Positions 1-5,263 of a DNA stretch of 6,707 nucleotides are shown in pieces (positions within the stretch are counted from its first letter, which is position 1; each line of letters opens with the position of its first letter). The position numbers were made by a program, and so were the translations under genes. Under the pieces are notes generated by a model. That model did no database searches, had not been told where the DNA came from, and saw only the letters and a list, made by a program, of their open reading frames with translations. This DNA is from an uncultured Eubacteriales bacterium (GTDB taxonomy: Bacteria > Bacillota > Clostridia > Oscillospirales > CAG-272): the NCBI GenBank assembly GCA_900547565.1, contig URHI01000106.1, positions 1 through 6,707 on the forward strand. Direction: 5' to 3'.

Positions 1-221
1 TTGGCAGCCGCTTGCGCCTTAGCCTTGGCTTTCGCCTCAGCCTGTCGGGCCGCTTCTTCCTGTGCCTTGCGAGCCGCCTCCTGTGCCAGTCTCGCTTCCT
101 CGGCAGCCTTGCGACGAGCCTCCTCGGCAGCAGCCTCCCGAGCCTTCGCCTCGGCGATACGACGAGCATTCTCACGAGCGGCAGCCTCAGCAGCAGCGGC
201 TTTGGCCTTTGCTTTTTCTTC
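1..221 (-). repeat. Low-complexity, GC-rich stretch coding the Ala-rich tail of S6
   Basis: This stretch encodes residues 101-173 of S6. I count 34 alanines in 73 residues, and the rest are nearly all Glu, Lys, Arg and Gln. Short imperfect repeats of the type EEARRKAA, EEARLAQEAA, RKAQEEAARQ recur. At the DNA level, blocks such as gcctcctcggcagc and gagccgcctcctgtgcc recur with changes, and the GC content is visibly higher than in the flanks. All length changes implied by the repeats keep the frame open. The tail could grow or shrink by slippage, which is inference. Confidence 0.8.
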
Positions 222-521
222 TGCGTCGTATTCCAGACGGATTGTCATGGAACGCATGATAGATTCATGAATGTTCAGGAGACGCTCAAGTTCTGCGGGA
301 AACGCAGGCTCTGCTTTGAAAGTCACGACAACATAGTAGCCCTCGTTCATATCATTGATAGGATATGCAAGACGGGTCTTGCCCCATTTTGCTATCTCAA
401 TGACCTGAGCGTTGTCGGCTATCAGGCTGGTGAACTTGTCCACTGTGGCGTTGACAACCTCGTCTCCGGCAGAAATGTCAACAACAAACAGTGATTCGTA
501 GGAATTGATGATTTTATCCAT
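1..521 (-). CDS. rpsF: 30S ribosomal protein S6, 3' end beyond the left edge (partial)
   Basis: Reading down from ATG at 521-519, 173 codons are open to the window edge with no stop. Residues 1-100 match the S6 family: start MDKIINSYESLFVVD, then WGKTRLAYPI (46-55), GYYVVVTFKA (61-70), and the HESIMRSMTIRLE end of the core (85-97). S6 binds 16S rRNA with S18 on the 30S platform. The usual bacterial protein is about 95-130 residues. This one continues past 173 with a tail from about residue 101 made almost only of A, E, K, R and Q, with no Gly or Pro, which predicts a long charged helix. The SD AGGGAGGT (534-527) lies 5 nt before the ATG. In many bacteria ssb and rpsR follow rpsF; they would lie off the left edge here. 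The identity is firm; the true C-terminus is unknown. Confidence 0.95.
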   Translation of the reverse strand, partial: MDKIINSYESLFVVDISAGDEVVNATVDKFTSLIADNAQVIEIAKWGKTRLAYPINDMNEGYYVVVTFKAEPAFPAELERLLNIHESIMRSMTIRLEYDAEEKAKAKAAAAEAAARENARRIAEAKAREAAAEEARRKAAEEARLAQEAARKAQEEAARQAEAKAKAKAQAAA

Positions 522-601
522 TGTTTACCTCCCTATGGACAATTACGACCGCGTGCATAGAAAAATTTACACGAGGTAGAGAGACGGACCCAAAGTCCGT
601 A
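522..601 (-). promoter_or_regulatory. rpsF mRNA leader with 5' hairpin and SD-pairing fold (candidate S6:S18 autoregulatory leader)
   Basis: The first transcribed bases form a hairpin, ACGGAC (600-595) with GTCCGT (589-584), around a 5-base loop. Downstream, TACCTC (578-573) is complementary to GAGGTA (531-526), which contains the SD core. Nested inside, CTATG (560-556) pairs with CATAG (537-533). This leaves a 12-base bulge on one side and 1 base on the other. S6:S18 is known to repress its own mRNA in several bacteria by binding a leader stem with an asymmetric bulge. That this leader is such an element is inference; I did not match the published consensus base by base. Confidence 0.45.
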
Positions 602-607
602 CAGGTC

Positions 608-636
608 ATTATACTACACAATACAAATTTTGTCAA
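608..636 (-). promoter_or_regulatory. rpsF promoter, exact sigma-A consensus
   Basis: On the minus strand a perfect TTGACA (636-631) and a perfect TATAAT (613-608) are separated by 17 bases. Transcription should begin at about 602-600, giving a leader of about 80 nt. An exact match at both hexamers fits a very highly expressed ribosomal-protein gene. Confidence 0.9.
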
Positions 637-678
637 CACTAATTTTAATATATAAATAAAATATTTTTTACTGGCGCA

Positions 679-707
679 TTGTTTTTTGAAACGAAATATG
701 GTATCAT
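679..707 (+). promoter_or_regulatory. Promoter of the MBL-fold gene
   Basis: TTGTTT (679-684) and TATCAT (702-707) are spaced by 17 bases. The expected start of transcription is near 714. This places the in-frame upstream ATG at 679 outside the transcript and supports translation from 736. Confidence 0.65.
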
Positions 708-735
708 ATATCAAAGAAAATATACGGAGGCAGTT

Positions 736-1677
736 ATGGCGAACAAAAAGTCAGGTAAAAGCCGAGGGAGATTGTCCGGCAATATAATGGTTGTCATCAT
801 GCTGGCAGTGCTCATACTGGCAGTTATCTATTTTTCACCACGGTTACGCGAATATTTAGGCATAGACAACGCAACCTCGGACACACAGACACCGATGGTT
901 AATGGTTCACTCATGGAGATGCATGTTATTGATGTGGGGCAAGGCGACAGCATACTTGTTCGCACGTCCGGCGGTGACATGCTTATAGATTCCGGTCCGG
1001 GCAGTGCCGGTGATCAACTCAAAGAGTACCTGACATCGGTGGAAGTAAAGGACATAGAGTACGCGGTATTCACTCACCCGGATGCCGACCATATCGGCAA
1101 CGCCGACATGATAATGACCGACTATACCGTCAGTAATGTCATACTTCCGGACAAGGAAGCGACATCAAAGACATACCAACGCATGATGACAGCAATCGGC
1201 GCATCCGGCGCTAAGGTTATATCGCCTGAGCCGGACATGCAGTTTTCACTTGGTGAGATGACGGTGACAATACTCGCCCCGATTTCAAGTAAATACACGG
1301 ATACTAACAATTACAGCGTTGTAATGAGACTCGATTTCGGTGAAATATCGTTCATGATGACCGGAGATGCCGAGGAAAAGTCGGAGCAGGAAATGCTGAC
1401 ACGATATGGGGCGAAAACATTGGATTGTGATGTTCTGAAAGTAGGTCACCACGGCTCTACCACTTCAACGTGTCTTGATTTCCTAAAGGCGGTTTCACCT
1501 GCAATTGCATTGATTTCATGCGGAGAAGGAAATACATATGGCCATCCGAATGCCGAAACGCTACAGAAGTTAGAGGCACTCTCGGTGCCGATTTATCGTA
1601 CGGATGAAGTGGGAAGTATTATACTTATGTCTGACGGCAAGGATATTACGGTGACTACAACAAGCGGCACCAAGTAG
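736..1677 (+). CDS. Membrane-anchored ComEC/Rec2-type metallo-beta-lactamase-fold hydrolase
   Basis: 313 residues. The start at 736 is chosen because GGAGG (726-730) lies 5 nt upstream and the earlier ATG at 679 lies in the promoter. A basic N-terminus is followed by one membrane segment (about 16-33) with no lipobox, so the rest is probably outside the cell. The MBL domain runs from about 61 to 305: HVIDVGQGDS (63-72), the metal motif THPDADH (113-119, with Asp where classic MBLs have the second His), TGD (209-211), LKVGHHGS (234-241) and GHPN (269-272). This set is typical of the C-terminal hydrolase domain of ComEC, which degrades one DNA strand during uptake. The channel part of ComEC is absent. 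Stand-alone versions are common in Clostridia, and their substrate is mostly unknown; nuclease or phosphodiesterase activity is inference. No terminator is visible before the next gene, so read-through into it is possible. Confidence 0.88.
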   Translation: MANKKSGKSRGRLSGNIMVVIMLAVLILAVIYFSPRLREYLGIDNATSDTQTPMVNGSLMEMHVIDVGQGDSILVRTSGGDMLIDSGPGSAGDQLKEYLTSVEVKDIEYAVFTHPDADHIGNADMIMTDYTVSNVILPDKEATSKTYQRMMTAIGASGAKVISPEPDMQFSLGEMTVTILAPISSKYTDTNNYSVVMRLDFGEISFMMTGDAEEKSEQEMLTRYGAKTLDCDVLKVGHHGSTTSTCLDFLKAVSPAIALISCGEGNTYGHPNAETLQKLEALSVPIYRTDEVGSIILMSDGKDITVTTTSGTK

Positions 1678-1725
1678 TCACACATTAGCAAGTTTTTATA
1701 TTTTCAAGCATATAAATTCAACTTT

Positions 1726-1732
1726 GTGAGGT
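1726..1732 (+). promoter_or_regulatory. Ribosome binding site deciding a TTG start
   Basis: GTGAGGT lies about 7-8 bases before TTG at 1740. The reading frame from this TTG begins directly with the beta-1 strand and TGGSRGIG motif expected at the N-terminus of this enzyme family. No ATG or GTG fits better. Confidence 0.7.
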
Positions 1733-1739
1733 AATAATA

Positions 1740-2456
1740 TTGAAACGTGTTTTGGTTACGGGCGGTTCTCGCGGAATAGGCAGGGCCTGTGTCGAGCGAT
1801 TCTGTAATGACGGCGCCGATGTGATGTTTATTTACCGTTCCGCTGACGATGCAGCACAGATACTATGCCGCAAGTGCAGTGCACGGTCAATACGAGCAGA
1901 CGTGTCAGAGCCGGCTGAAGCAATTGAGGCAGTTGACCGCGCTGCCGGACTTATGGGGGGGATCGACGTGCTGGTCAACAATGCGGGCGTTTCGCACATT
2001 GGGCTGTTCACTGATACTACAGACGCTAAATGGCGACAGATATGTGACATTAATTTGTCGGGACAGGTGTATGTCAGCCGCGAGGCGGCGAGATATATGA
2101 TCCGTCAGCACAGCGGATGCATAATAAATATCGGCTCGGTTTGGGGACGTGTCGGTGCCTCGTGCGAGGTAGCATATTCGGCTACCAAAGCGGGTGTTCG
2201 CGGTCTTACTCGGGCGCTTGCAAAAGAGCTTGGACCGTCCGGAATACGCGTAAACTGCGTTGAACCGGGGGTTATAGACACCGAGATGAACAGTGTAATT
2301 GACTGTCAGACACTCGACGGTCTTTGCGAGGAGACTCCGCTCGGCCGTATCGGAAGGCCATGTGAAATAGCATCTGTTGTCGCATTTTTGGCATCGGATG
2401 AGGCGTCGTTTATAACAGGTCAGATGATCGGAGTTGACGGCGGATTCGGTCTGTAA
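1740..2456 (+). CDS. ymfI: Short-chain dehydrogenase/reductase, probable EF-P 5-aminopentanone reductase (YmfI type; FabG-like)
   Basis: 238 residues, a normal length for a classical SDR. Visible motifs are the cofactor loop TGGSRGIG (7-14), Asp54 in the ADV motif, NNAG (80-83), Asn105, and the catalytic Ser133, Tyr146 and Lys150, then PGVIDTEM (176-183) and the C-terminal GVDGGFGL. All catalytic residues are present, so it should be an active NAD(P)H-dependent reductase in the cytosol. The block SVWGRVGASCEVAYSATK (133-150), with NNAGVSHIGLFTD before it, is closer from memory to the YmfI branch than to housekeeping FabG. YmfI completes the 5-aminopentanol modification of elongation factor P in Bacillus. 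Neither efp nor any fatty-acid gene lies in the window, so the precise substrate stays an inference. A 3-oxoacyl-ACP reductase is the main alternative. The start codon is TTG. Confidence 0.68.
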   Translation: MKRVLVTGGSRGIGRACVERFCNDGADVMFIYRSADDAAQILCRKCSARSIRADVSEPAEAIEAVDRAAGLMGGIDVLVNNAGVSHIGLFTDTTDAKWRQICDINLSGQVYVSREAARYMIRQHSGCIINIGSVWGRVGASCEVAYSATKAGVRGLTRALAKELGPSGIRVNCVEPGVIDTEMNSVIDCQTLDGLCEETPLGRIGRPCEIASVVAFLASDEASFITGQMIGVDGGFGL

Positions 2457-2514
2457 GCATCACAAGACAACAAATATGTGCTAATAAAAATAAACATCTT
2501 CTTTTTATAAACAT

Positions 2515-2554
2515 AAAATCCCGTCCGGTATCAAATCGCCGGCGCGGGATTTTT
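2515..2554. terminator. Bidirectional intrinsic terminator between the SDR gene and rsmA
   Basis: AAAATCCCG (2515-2523) pairs with CGGGATTTT (2545-2553), and an inner CCGG (2525-2528) pairs with CCGG (2539-2542) around a 10-base loop. T-runs occur on the plus strand (2550-2554) and on the minus strand (complement of 2518-2515). It lies between two convergent genes and can serve both. Confidence 0.85.
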
Positions 2555-2557
2555 GAG

Positions 2558-3424
2558 CTATTTGGATTTAGTAAGTTGTCCGAGTATATCCGACAGTACT
2601 ACAAAATTATGCATTGTAAGCCGTTCTCCACGAATATTGATATCAAGCCCGCTCTCGGTTACTGCCTGTATAAGACGGTCGCGCGGTATATCGGTGAACA
2701 CGGCAGACAGTGCATTTGGCAGTGTCTTGCGTCTCTGTCCGAAAGCAGCCTTGATAGTTTTGAAAAACATTTCCTCATTATCCGGGCAGTACGGCTTTTG
2801 CTTGTGCAGCTTTATGCGCACAACAGCCGAATCAACTTTAGGAGGCGGCAAAAACAGTTCTGCCGGAACCTTCATCAGCCGTTCCGCGGTACCGTAATAG
2901 GCAAGTACCGCAGTAATTGCGCCGCAGTCGCGGCTGCCCGGCACGGCACACAGCCTGTCTGCTACCTCAGACTGCACCATTACGGTTATATAATCAAACG
3001 GAACGCGCGATTCAAGCAAAGCCATTAATATTGGCGTTGTGATGTAGTAGGGAAGGTTTGCGCACACAGACAGCCCATCCTCAAGATACGGCTCAGCCAA
3101 CGCCGGAATGTCACATTTCATTATATCGTCATTGATGATTTTGACGTTATTGAATTCATTGAGCGTATATCCCAGCGCCCCGATCAGCCCTCGGTCAAGC
3201 TCAACAGCAACCACTTGACTGTAGCGTGAAGCCAGCTCGTATGTCAGCGTTCCAAGTCCGGGGCCAATCTCAAGAATGTTCTGCGACCGTCCCTCACAGC
3301 AACATTCGGCAATCTCCTCAACTACGGCGCGTTCGGTCAGAAAGTTTTGACCGAATTCCTTGCGAAACGTAAGGCCATATATGGACATAATCTGCTTGAT
3401 CGTCTTTATATCACAAAGATTCAT
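2558..3424 (-). CDS. rsmA: 16S rRNA (adenine(1518)-N6/adenine(1519)-N6)-dimethyltransferase RsmA (KsgA)
   Basis: 288 residues, a normal length for this family. RsmA uses S-adenosylmethionine to dimethylate two adjacent adenines in the 3' terminal helix 45 of 16S rRNA, a late quality step of 30S assembly. Motifs in order: FGQNFL (24-29), the SAM-binding LEIGPGLGTLT (51-61), VELDRGL (74-80), NDDIM (98-102), the catalytic NLPYYITTP (123-131), MVQSEVADR (149-157), PPPKVDSAVV (193-202) and FGQRRKTL (228-235). Every expected motif is intact. The start is supported by GGTGGAG (3440-3434), 9 nt before the ATG, and by a promoter upstream. It is monocistronic here, and its stop lies 4 bases from the shared terminator. 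Confidence 0.97.
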   Translation of the reverse strand: MNLCDIKTIKQIMSIYGLTFRKEFGQNFLTERAVVEEIAECCCEGRSQNILEIGPGLGTLTYELASRYSQVVAVELDRGLIGALGYTLNEFNNVKIINDDIMKCDIPALAEPYLEDGLSVCANLPYYITTPILMALLESRVPFDYITVMVQSEVADRLCAVPGSRDCGAITAVLAYYGTAERLMKVPAELFLPPPKVDSAVVRIKLHKQKPYCPDNEEMFFKTIKAAFGQRRKTLPNALSAVFTDIPRDRLIQAVTESGLDINIRGERLTMHNFVVLSDILGQLTKSK

Positions 3425-3455
3425 GCTTTAATACTCCACCATGATTTTTCAAGTT

Positions 3456-3484
3456 ATTATAACACGCATGTACAACAAAAGCAA
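3456..3484 (-). promoter_or_regulatory. rsmA promoter with extended -10
   Basis: On the minus strand TTGCTT (3484-3479) and TATAAT (3461-3456) are separated by 17 bases. The -10 is preceded by TGT, an extended -10 element that can offset the imperfect -35. Transcription should start near 3449, giving a leader of about 25 nt that carries the SD. Confidence 0.75.
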
Positions 3485-3517
3485 CAAAAATTTTTTTGAA
3501 AAAATGCAAAAATGTTA

Positions 3518-3546
3518 TTGCAATATCAGATAAGTTATGATATAAT
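3518..3546 (+). promoter_or_regulatory. tRNA-Thr promoter
   Basis: TTGCAA (3518-3523) and a perfect TATAAT (3541-3546) are spaced by 17 bases. The predicted transcript starts at about 3553, only a few bases before the mature 5' end of the tRNA. The tRNA is therefore a single-gene transcription unit, divergent from rsmA. Confidence 0.8.
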
Positions 3547-3556
3547 ATCATCTGTT

Positions 3557-3632
3557 GCTGGTGTGGCTCAGTTGGTAGAGCAGTTGATTCGTAATCAACA
3601 GGTCATGGGTTCGAGTCCCATCACCAGCTCCA
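3557..3632 (+). tRNA. tRNA-Thr, anticodon CGT
   Basis: A 76-base cloverleaf. Acceptor GCTGGTG (3557-3563) pairs fully with CACCAGC (3622-3628). The D arm is GCTC/GAGC with AGTTGGTA in the loop. Anticodon stem GTTGA (3583-3587) pairs with TCAAC (3595-3599) around TTCGTAA, so the anticodon is CGT (3590-3592), reading ACG codons for threonine. The T arm is ATGGG/CCCAT with loop TTCGAGT. The discriminator is T3629, and CCA (3630-3632) is encoded. No mismatch is seen in any stem. Confidence 0.97.
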
Positions 3633-3661
3633 AAAACCGAATGCATTTGCATTCGGTTTTT
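3632..3661. terminator. Palindromic terminator after tRNA-Thr, usable on both strands
   Basis: A perfect inverted repeat: 14 bases (3632-3645) and their complement (3648-3661) around TT. The hairpin core is ACCGAATG/CATTCGGT with five T's at its 3' end on either strand. It begins on the last A of the tRNA CCA. The convergent lipoprotein gene ends at 3709 and would read into the same element. Confidence 0.9.
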
Positions 3662-3708
3662 CATTTTTTGATTTATGAGGTAAGTTAACGGGTGATTGTT
3701 ATGCTGGA

Positions 3709-4212
3709 TTACCCTCCGCACTTTTTGCACACGCGCTCTTTTCCTGCAGCCAAAGCTTCGTCCTTTGTTCCGCTCAGTACCTCAGAAGAATTCTTCAATG
3801 CACTGCAGCTCCGGCTGATATGCCAGACACTGCCTCCGGGTGTCCAATATACTGTGGCTTCCGAAGCAGTCGTGACTTCTGCGCTTAGCTCAAGCGTGTC
3901 CTCGCCTGACATCGGAGTGACAGTTTCATCCTGCTTGGTTGTCACCGGATTTTGCGTGTCAGGCTTGTCTGTTACGTTTTTTGACGTTGTGTTGCGCTCA
4001 GTCACCGAGGAGGTAGCTTTACTTGCGGCCTTGGAACTTGCGGCCGCTTCCGAGGAGGATGCCAGCTCACGCGACATTTCAGCAACAAATTCCGGTGTCA
4101 GAGTAACGCCGGTTGAGTCCGGCTTTTGTTCAAGTTCCTTGTAAACAGACGAGCAGGAAGTCAGAACGGTAACAAAAGCAAGCAATACAAGCAGATACCT
4201 GACTGACCTCAT
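3709..4212 (-). CDS. Small lipoprotein with Ser/Thr/Ala-rich linker and C-terminal His/Cys module
   Basis: 167 residues. The N-terminus has Arg at 2 and 5, a hydrophobic stretch (6-16) and a lipobox LTSC (17-20), so Cys20 should be lipidated and the protein held on the outer face of the membrane. Residues 30-120 are a low-complexity, Ser/Thr/Ala-rich, probably disordered spacer. Residues 122-167 form a compact module: YWTPGGSVWH (122-131), Cys136 followed by ALKNS, GTKDEALAAGK (148-158), then CKKC (162-165). His131, Cys136, Cys162 and Cys165 could bind a metal such as zinc; that is inference. Similar Y/W..H..C..L - A..AG...C..C endings occur on various secreted Firmicute proteins, as far as I recall. 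The strong SD GGAGGT (4226-4221) sits inside the end of the upstream regulator gene, 1 base separates the two genes, and they are probably translationally coupled. The function is unknown. Confidence 0.82.
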   Translation of the reverse strand: MRSVRYLLVLLAFVTVLTSCSSVYKELEQKPDSTGVTLTPEFVAEMSRELASSSEAAASSKAASKATSSVTERNTTSKNVTDKPDTQNPVTTKQDETVTPMSGEDTLELSAEVTTASEATVYWTPGGSVWHISRSCSALKNSSEVLSGTKDEALAAGKERVCKKCGG

Positions 4213-4213
4213 T

Positions 4214-5110
4214 TTATATTACCTCCGTTTCTGTCAGCATACGTTCGAGCAGATTTACTTTATCTGCCGAATATTCATATGCATCGCGATAATTGTCGGT
4301 TTCCTTAGAACATATTTCAAGATCGTAAAACACGTTGTAGAGTATTGGGTCCGGAATACGCTCCTGCATATTAAGTATGTGCAGAAGCAGCTGCTGTGCT
4401 CCGGCAAAGTTTTTGTGACGCATTTCATCACGCGCCGTTATATGCGTTGAGAGCGGAGAATCAATGCTCATTTGAGCACTGTCAAGCAATGTATGAACAG
4501 GTATCTCAGGGTGACTTTCCGCAGCTTCAAGTGTCAGAATATACTCACAGATCGGGTCGTTGGCGGCTGTTACAGCATTGATATTCGTATCTGTTGAATC
4601 GGTCATGAGTGTAGGCGAGATACTGTGCATGTAGCGTTGATAAACCGCAGCTTTCGAGCGTATCAATCCGATACTGTAAATTGTGCGCTGATCATATTCC
4701 CGTGCCTCATCAAAGCGACGCATGGATGAGTGAAGGCGCCCGTGAAAAAAATCGTCCTCTGCGAGTCCGGATACACATCGCGCGAGAATCATCCATATTT
4801 CGTCATCGCCGCCGCCGAGCGAAAGGCATATGTCGCGGCATATTTCGAAATCTCCGTTTGTCAAAGCTCGCTTTATGTTGTCGATGTTGTTGATTTTACG
4901 GTAAATGTATTCCTCACTGCCTTCCGACAGAAGGTATCCTGCCGGAACTTTAAGTCGTTGCGCAAGATAAACCACAGTGGACAGGGAAGGCATGGCGGCA
5001 CCGTTTTCAATGCGACTCAGCATATTACGGGTGATGAAATCTCCGGCAAGCTGTGACTGCGTCATGTACTTTGCCGTGCGGATTTGCTTGATTTTCTCTC
5101 CGATATTCAT
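4214..5110 (-). CDS. XRE-family HTH transcriptional regulator with helical (TPR-like) C-terminal region
   Basis: 298 residues from ATG at 5110-5108, preceded by a G-rich SD (GGGGGA, 5121-5116). An in-frame ATG 14 codons earlier (5152) lies within the promoter spacer and is rejected. Residues 2-63 are a Cro/C1-type HTH: IGEKIKQIRTAKYMTQSQLA (3-22), the recognition-helix area around TRNMLSRIENG (27-37), and PSLSTVVYLAQRL (41-53). The rest (about 65-298) is helical with no enzyme motif. The segment LYNVFYDLEICSKETDNYRD (257-276), continuing AYEYSADKVNLLERM, has TPR-like spacing. HTH plus TPR-like architecture is shared with peptide-responsive RRNPP regulators (Rgg, PlcR, NprR) but also with many uncharacterised Firmicute regulators. 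It is the first gene of an operon with the lipoprotein and is divergent from xpt. The ligand and targets are unknown. Confidence 0.82.
   Translation of the reverse strand: MNIGEKIKQIRTAKYMTQSQLAGDFITRNMLSRIENGAAMPSLSTVVYLAQRLKVPAGYLLSEGSEEYIYRKINNIDNIKRALTNGDFEICRDICLSLGGGDDEIWMILARCVSGLAEDDFFHGRLHSSMRRFDEAREYDQRTIYSIGLIRSKAAVYQRYMHSISPTLMTDSTDTNINAVTAANDPICEYILTLEAAESHPEIPVHTLLDSAQMSIDSPLSTHITARDEMRHKNFAGAQQLLLHILNMQERIPDPILYNVFYDLEICSKETDNYRDAYEYSADKVNLLERMLTETEVI
4221..4226 (-). promoter_or_regulatory. Ribosome binding site of the lipoprotein gene inside the regulator gene
   Basis: GGAGGT on the minus strand lies 8 bases before the lipoprotein ATG (4212-4210) and within the last codons of the regulator, whose TAA stop is 4216-4214. 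This supports one transcript and coupled translation. Confidence 0.8.
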
Positions 5111-5136
5111 GATTTTCCCCCAATGATTTTTACCTT

Positions 5137-5160
5137 GGTATAAGCATACCACAAAATACC
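5137..5160. promoter_or_regulatory. Candidate operator: GGTAT-N4-ATACC plus a third half-site
   Basis: GGTAT (5137-5141) and ATACC (5146-5150) form a perfect inverted repeat with a 4-base centre that covers the -10 of the regulator promoter. A second ATACC (5156-5160) lies exactly 10 bases, about one helical turn, further into the spacer. The position fits a repressor site, most simply for the HTH protein encoded just downstream. Binding is not shown, and short repeats can arise by chance. Confidence 0.4.
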
Positions 5161-5171
5161 GGAATATTCAA
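5143..5171 (-). promoter_or_regulatory. Promoter of the regulator-lipoprotein operon
   Basis: On the minus strand TTGAAT (5171-5166) and TATGCT (5148-5143) are separated by 17 bases. The expected start is near 5136, a leader of about 26 nt. The promoter overlaps an inverted repeat (5137-5150). Confidence 0.7.
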
Positions 5172-5200
5172 GTTTTTTATACATAAATTTAAAAAAACTC

Positions 5201-5229
5201 TTTCATATACAAGCAAAATGTTGTATAAT
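5201..5229 (+). promoter_or_regulatory. Probable xpt promoter
   Basis: A perfect TATAAT (5224-5229) lies 35 bases before the xpt start codon. The best-placed -35, TTTCAT (5201-5206, 17-base spacer), is poor, which suggests a weak or activator-dependent promoter. Transcription would start near 5236, leaving a leader of only about 28 nt. Confidence 0.55.
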
Positions 5230-5263
5230 AAAAAAACAGACTCACTTAAGGAAGGATATTTTT

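Noticed and set aside
1..494. Plus-strand ORFs (1-270, 12-494, 62-259) rich in Ala/Ser/Arg or Pro
   Set aside because: They are antisense to rpsF and open only because the tail DNA is low-complexity and GC-rich. The minus-strand frame is clearly S6.
514..714. 66-codon minus-strand ORF across the rpsF promoter and leader
   Set aside because: It spans the consensus promoter and overlaps the rpsF start, with no SD or recognisable protein features.
679..735. Upstream ATG at 679 as the start of the MBL-fold gene
   Set aside because: It falls on the -35 hexamer, before the predicted transcription start, while the ATG at 736 has a good SD.
1955..1961. Run of seven G's inside the SDR gene, as a possible phase-variation tract
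   Set aside because: The tract is short, lies in an intact and fully conserved reading frame, and the gene is a metabolic enzyme. Nothing else suggests switching.
2553..3028. Plus-strand ORFs of 114 and 150 codons (2553-2897, 2576-3028)
   Set aside because: They lie antisense to rsmA, whose motifs are all intact. Their peptides show no family features.
3548..3730. 60-codon minus-strand ORF with the peptide GAGDGTRTHDLLITNQ
   Set aside because: This is the well-known false protein made by translating the strand opposite a tRNA. It covers tRNA-Thr and its terminator and has no SD.
3692..4144. 150-codon plus-strand ORF rich in Ser and Val
   Set aside because: It is the antisense of the lipoprotein gene, whose lipobox, SD and Cys module support the minus strand. 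The ORF also begins in the terminator-proximal gap without an SD.
4396..5056. Plus-strand ORFs opposite the HTH regulator (4396-4581, 4681-4893, 4730-5056)
   Set aside because: They are shadows of the regulator gene and have no SD or recognisable domain.
5236..5263. Purine riboswitch expected before xpt
   Set aside because: The leader is only about 28 nt and no aptamer-like stems are present on the plus strand between 5153 and 5263.
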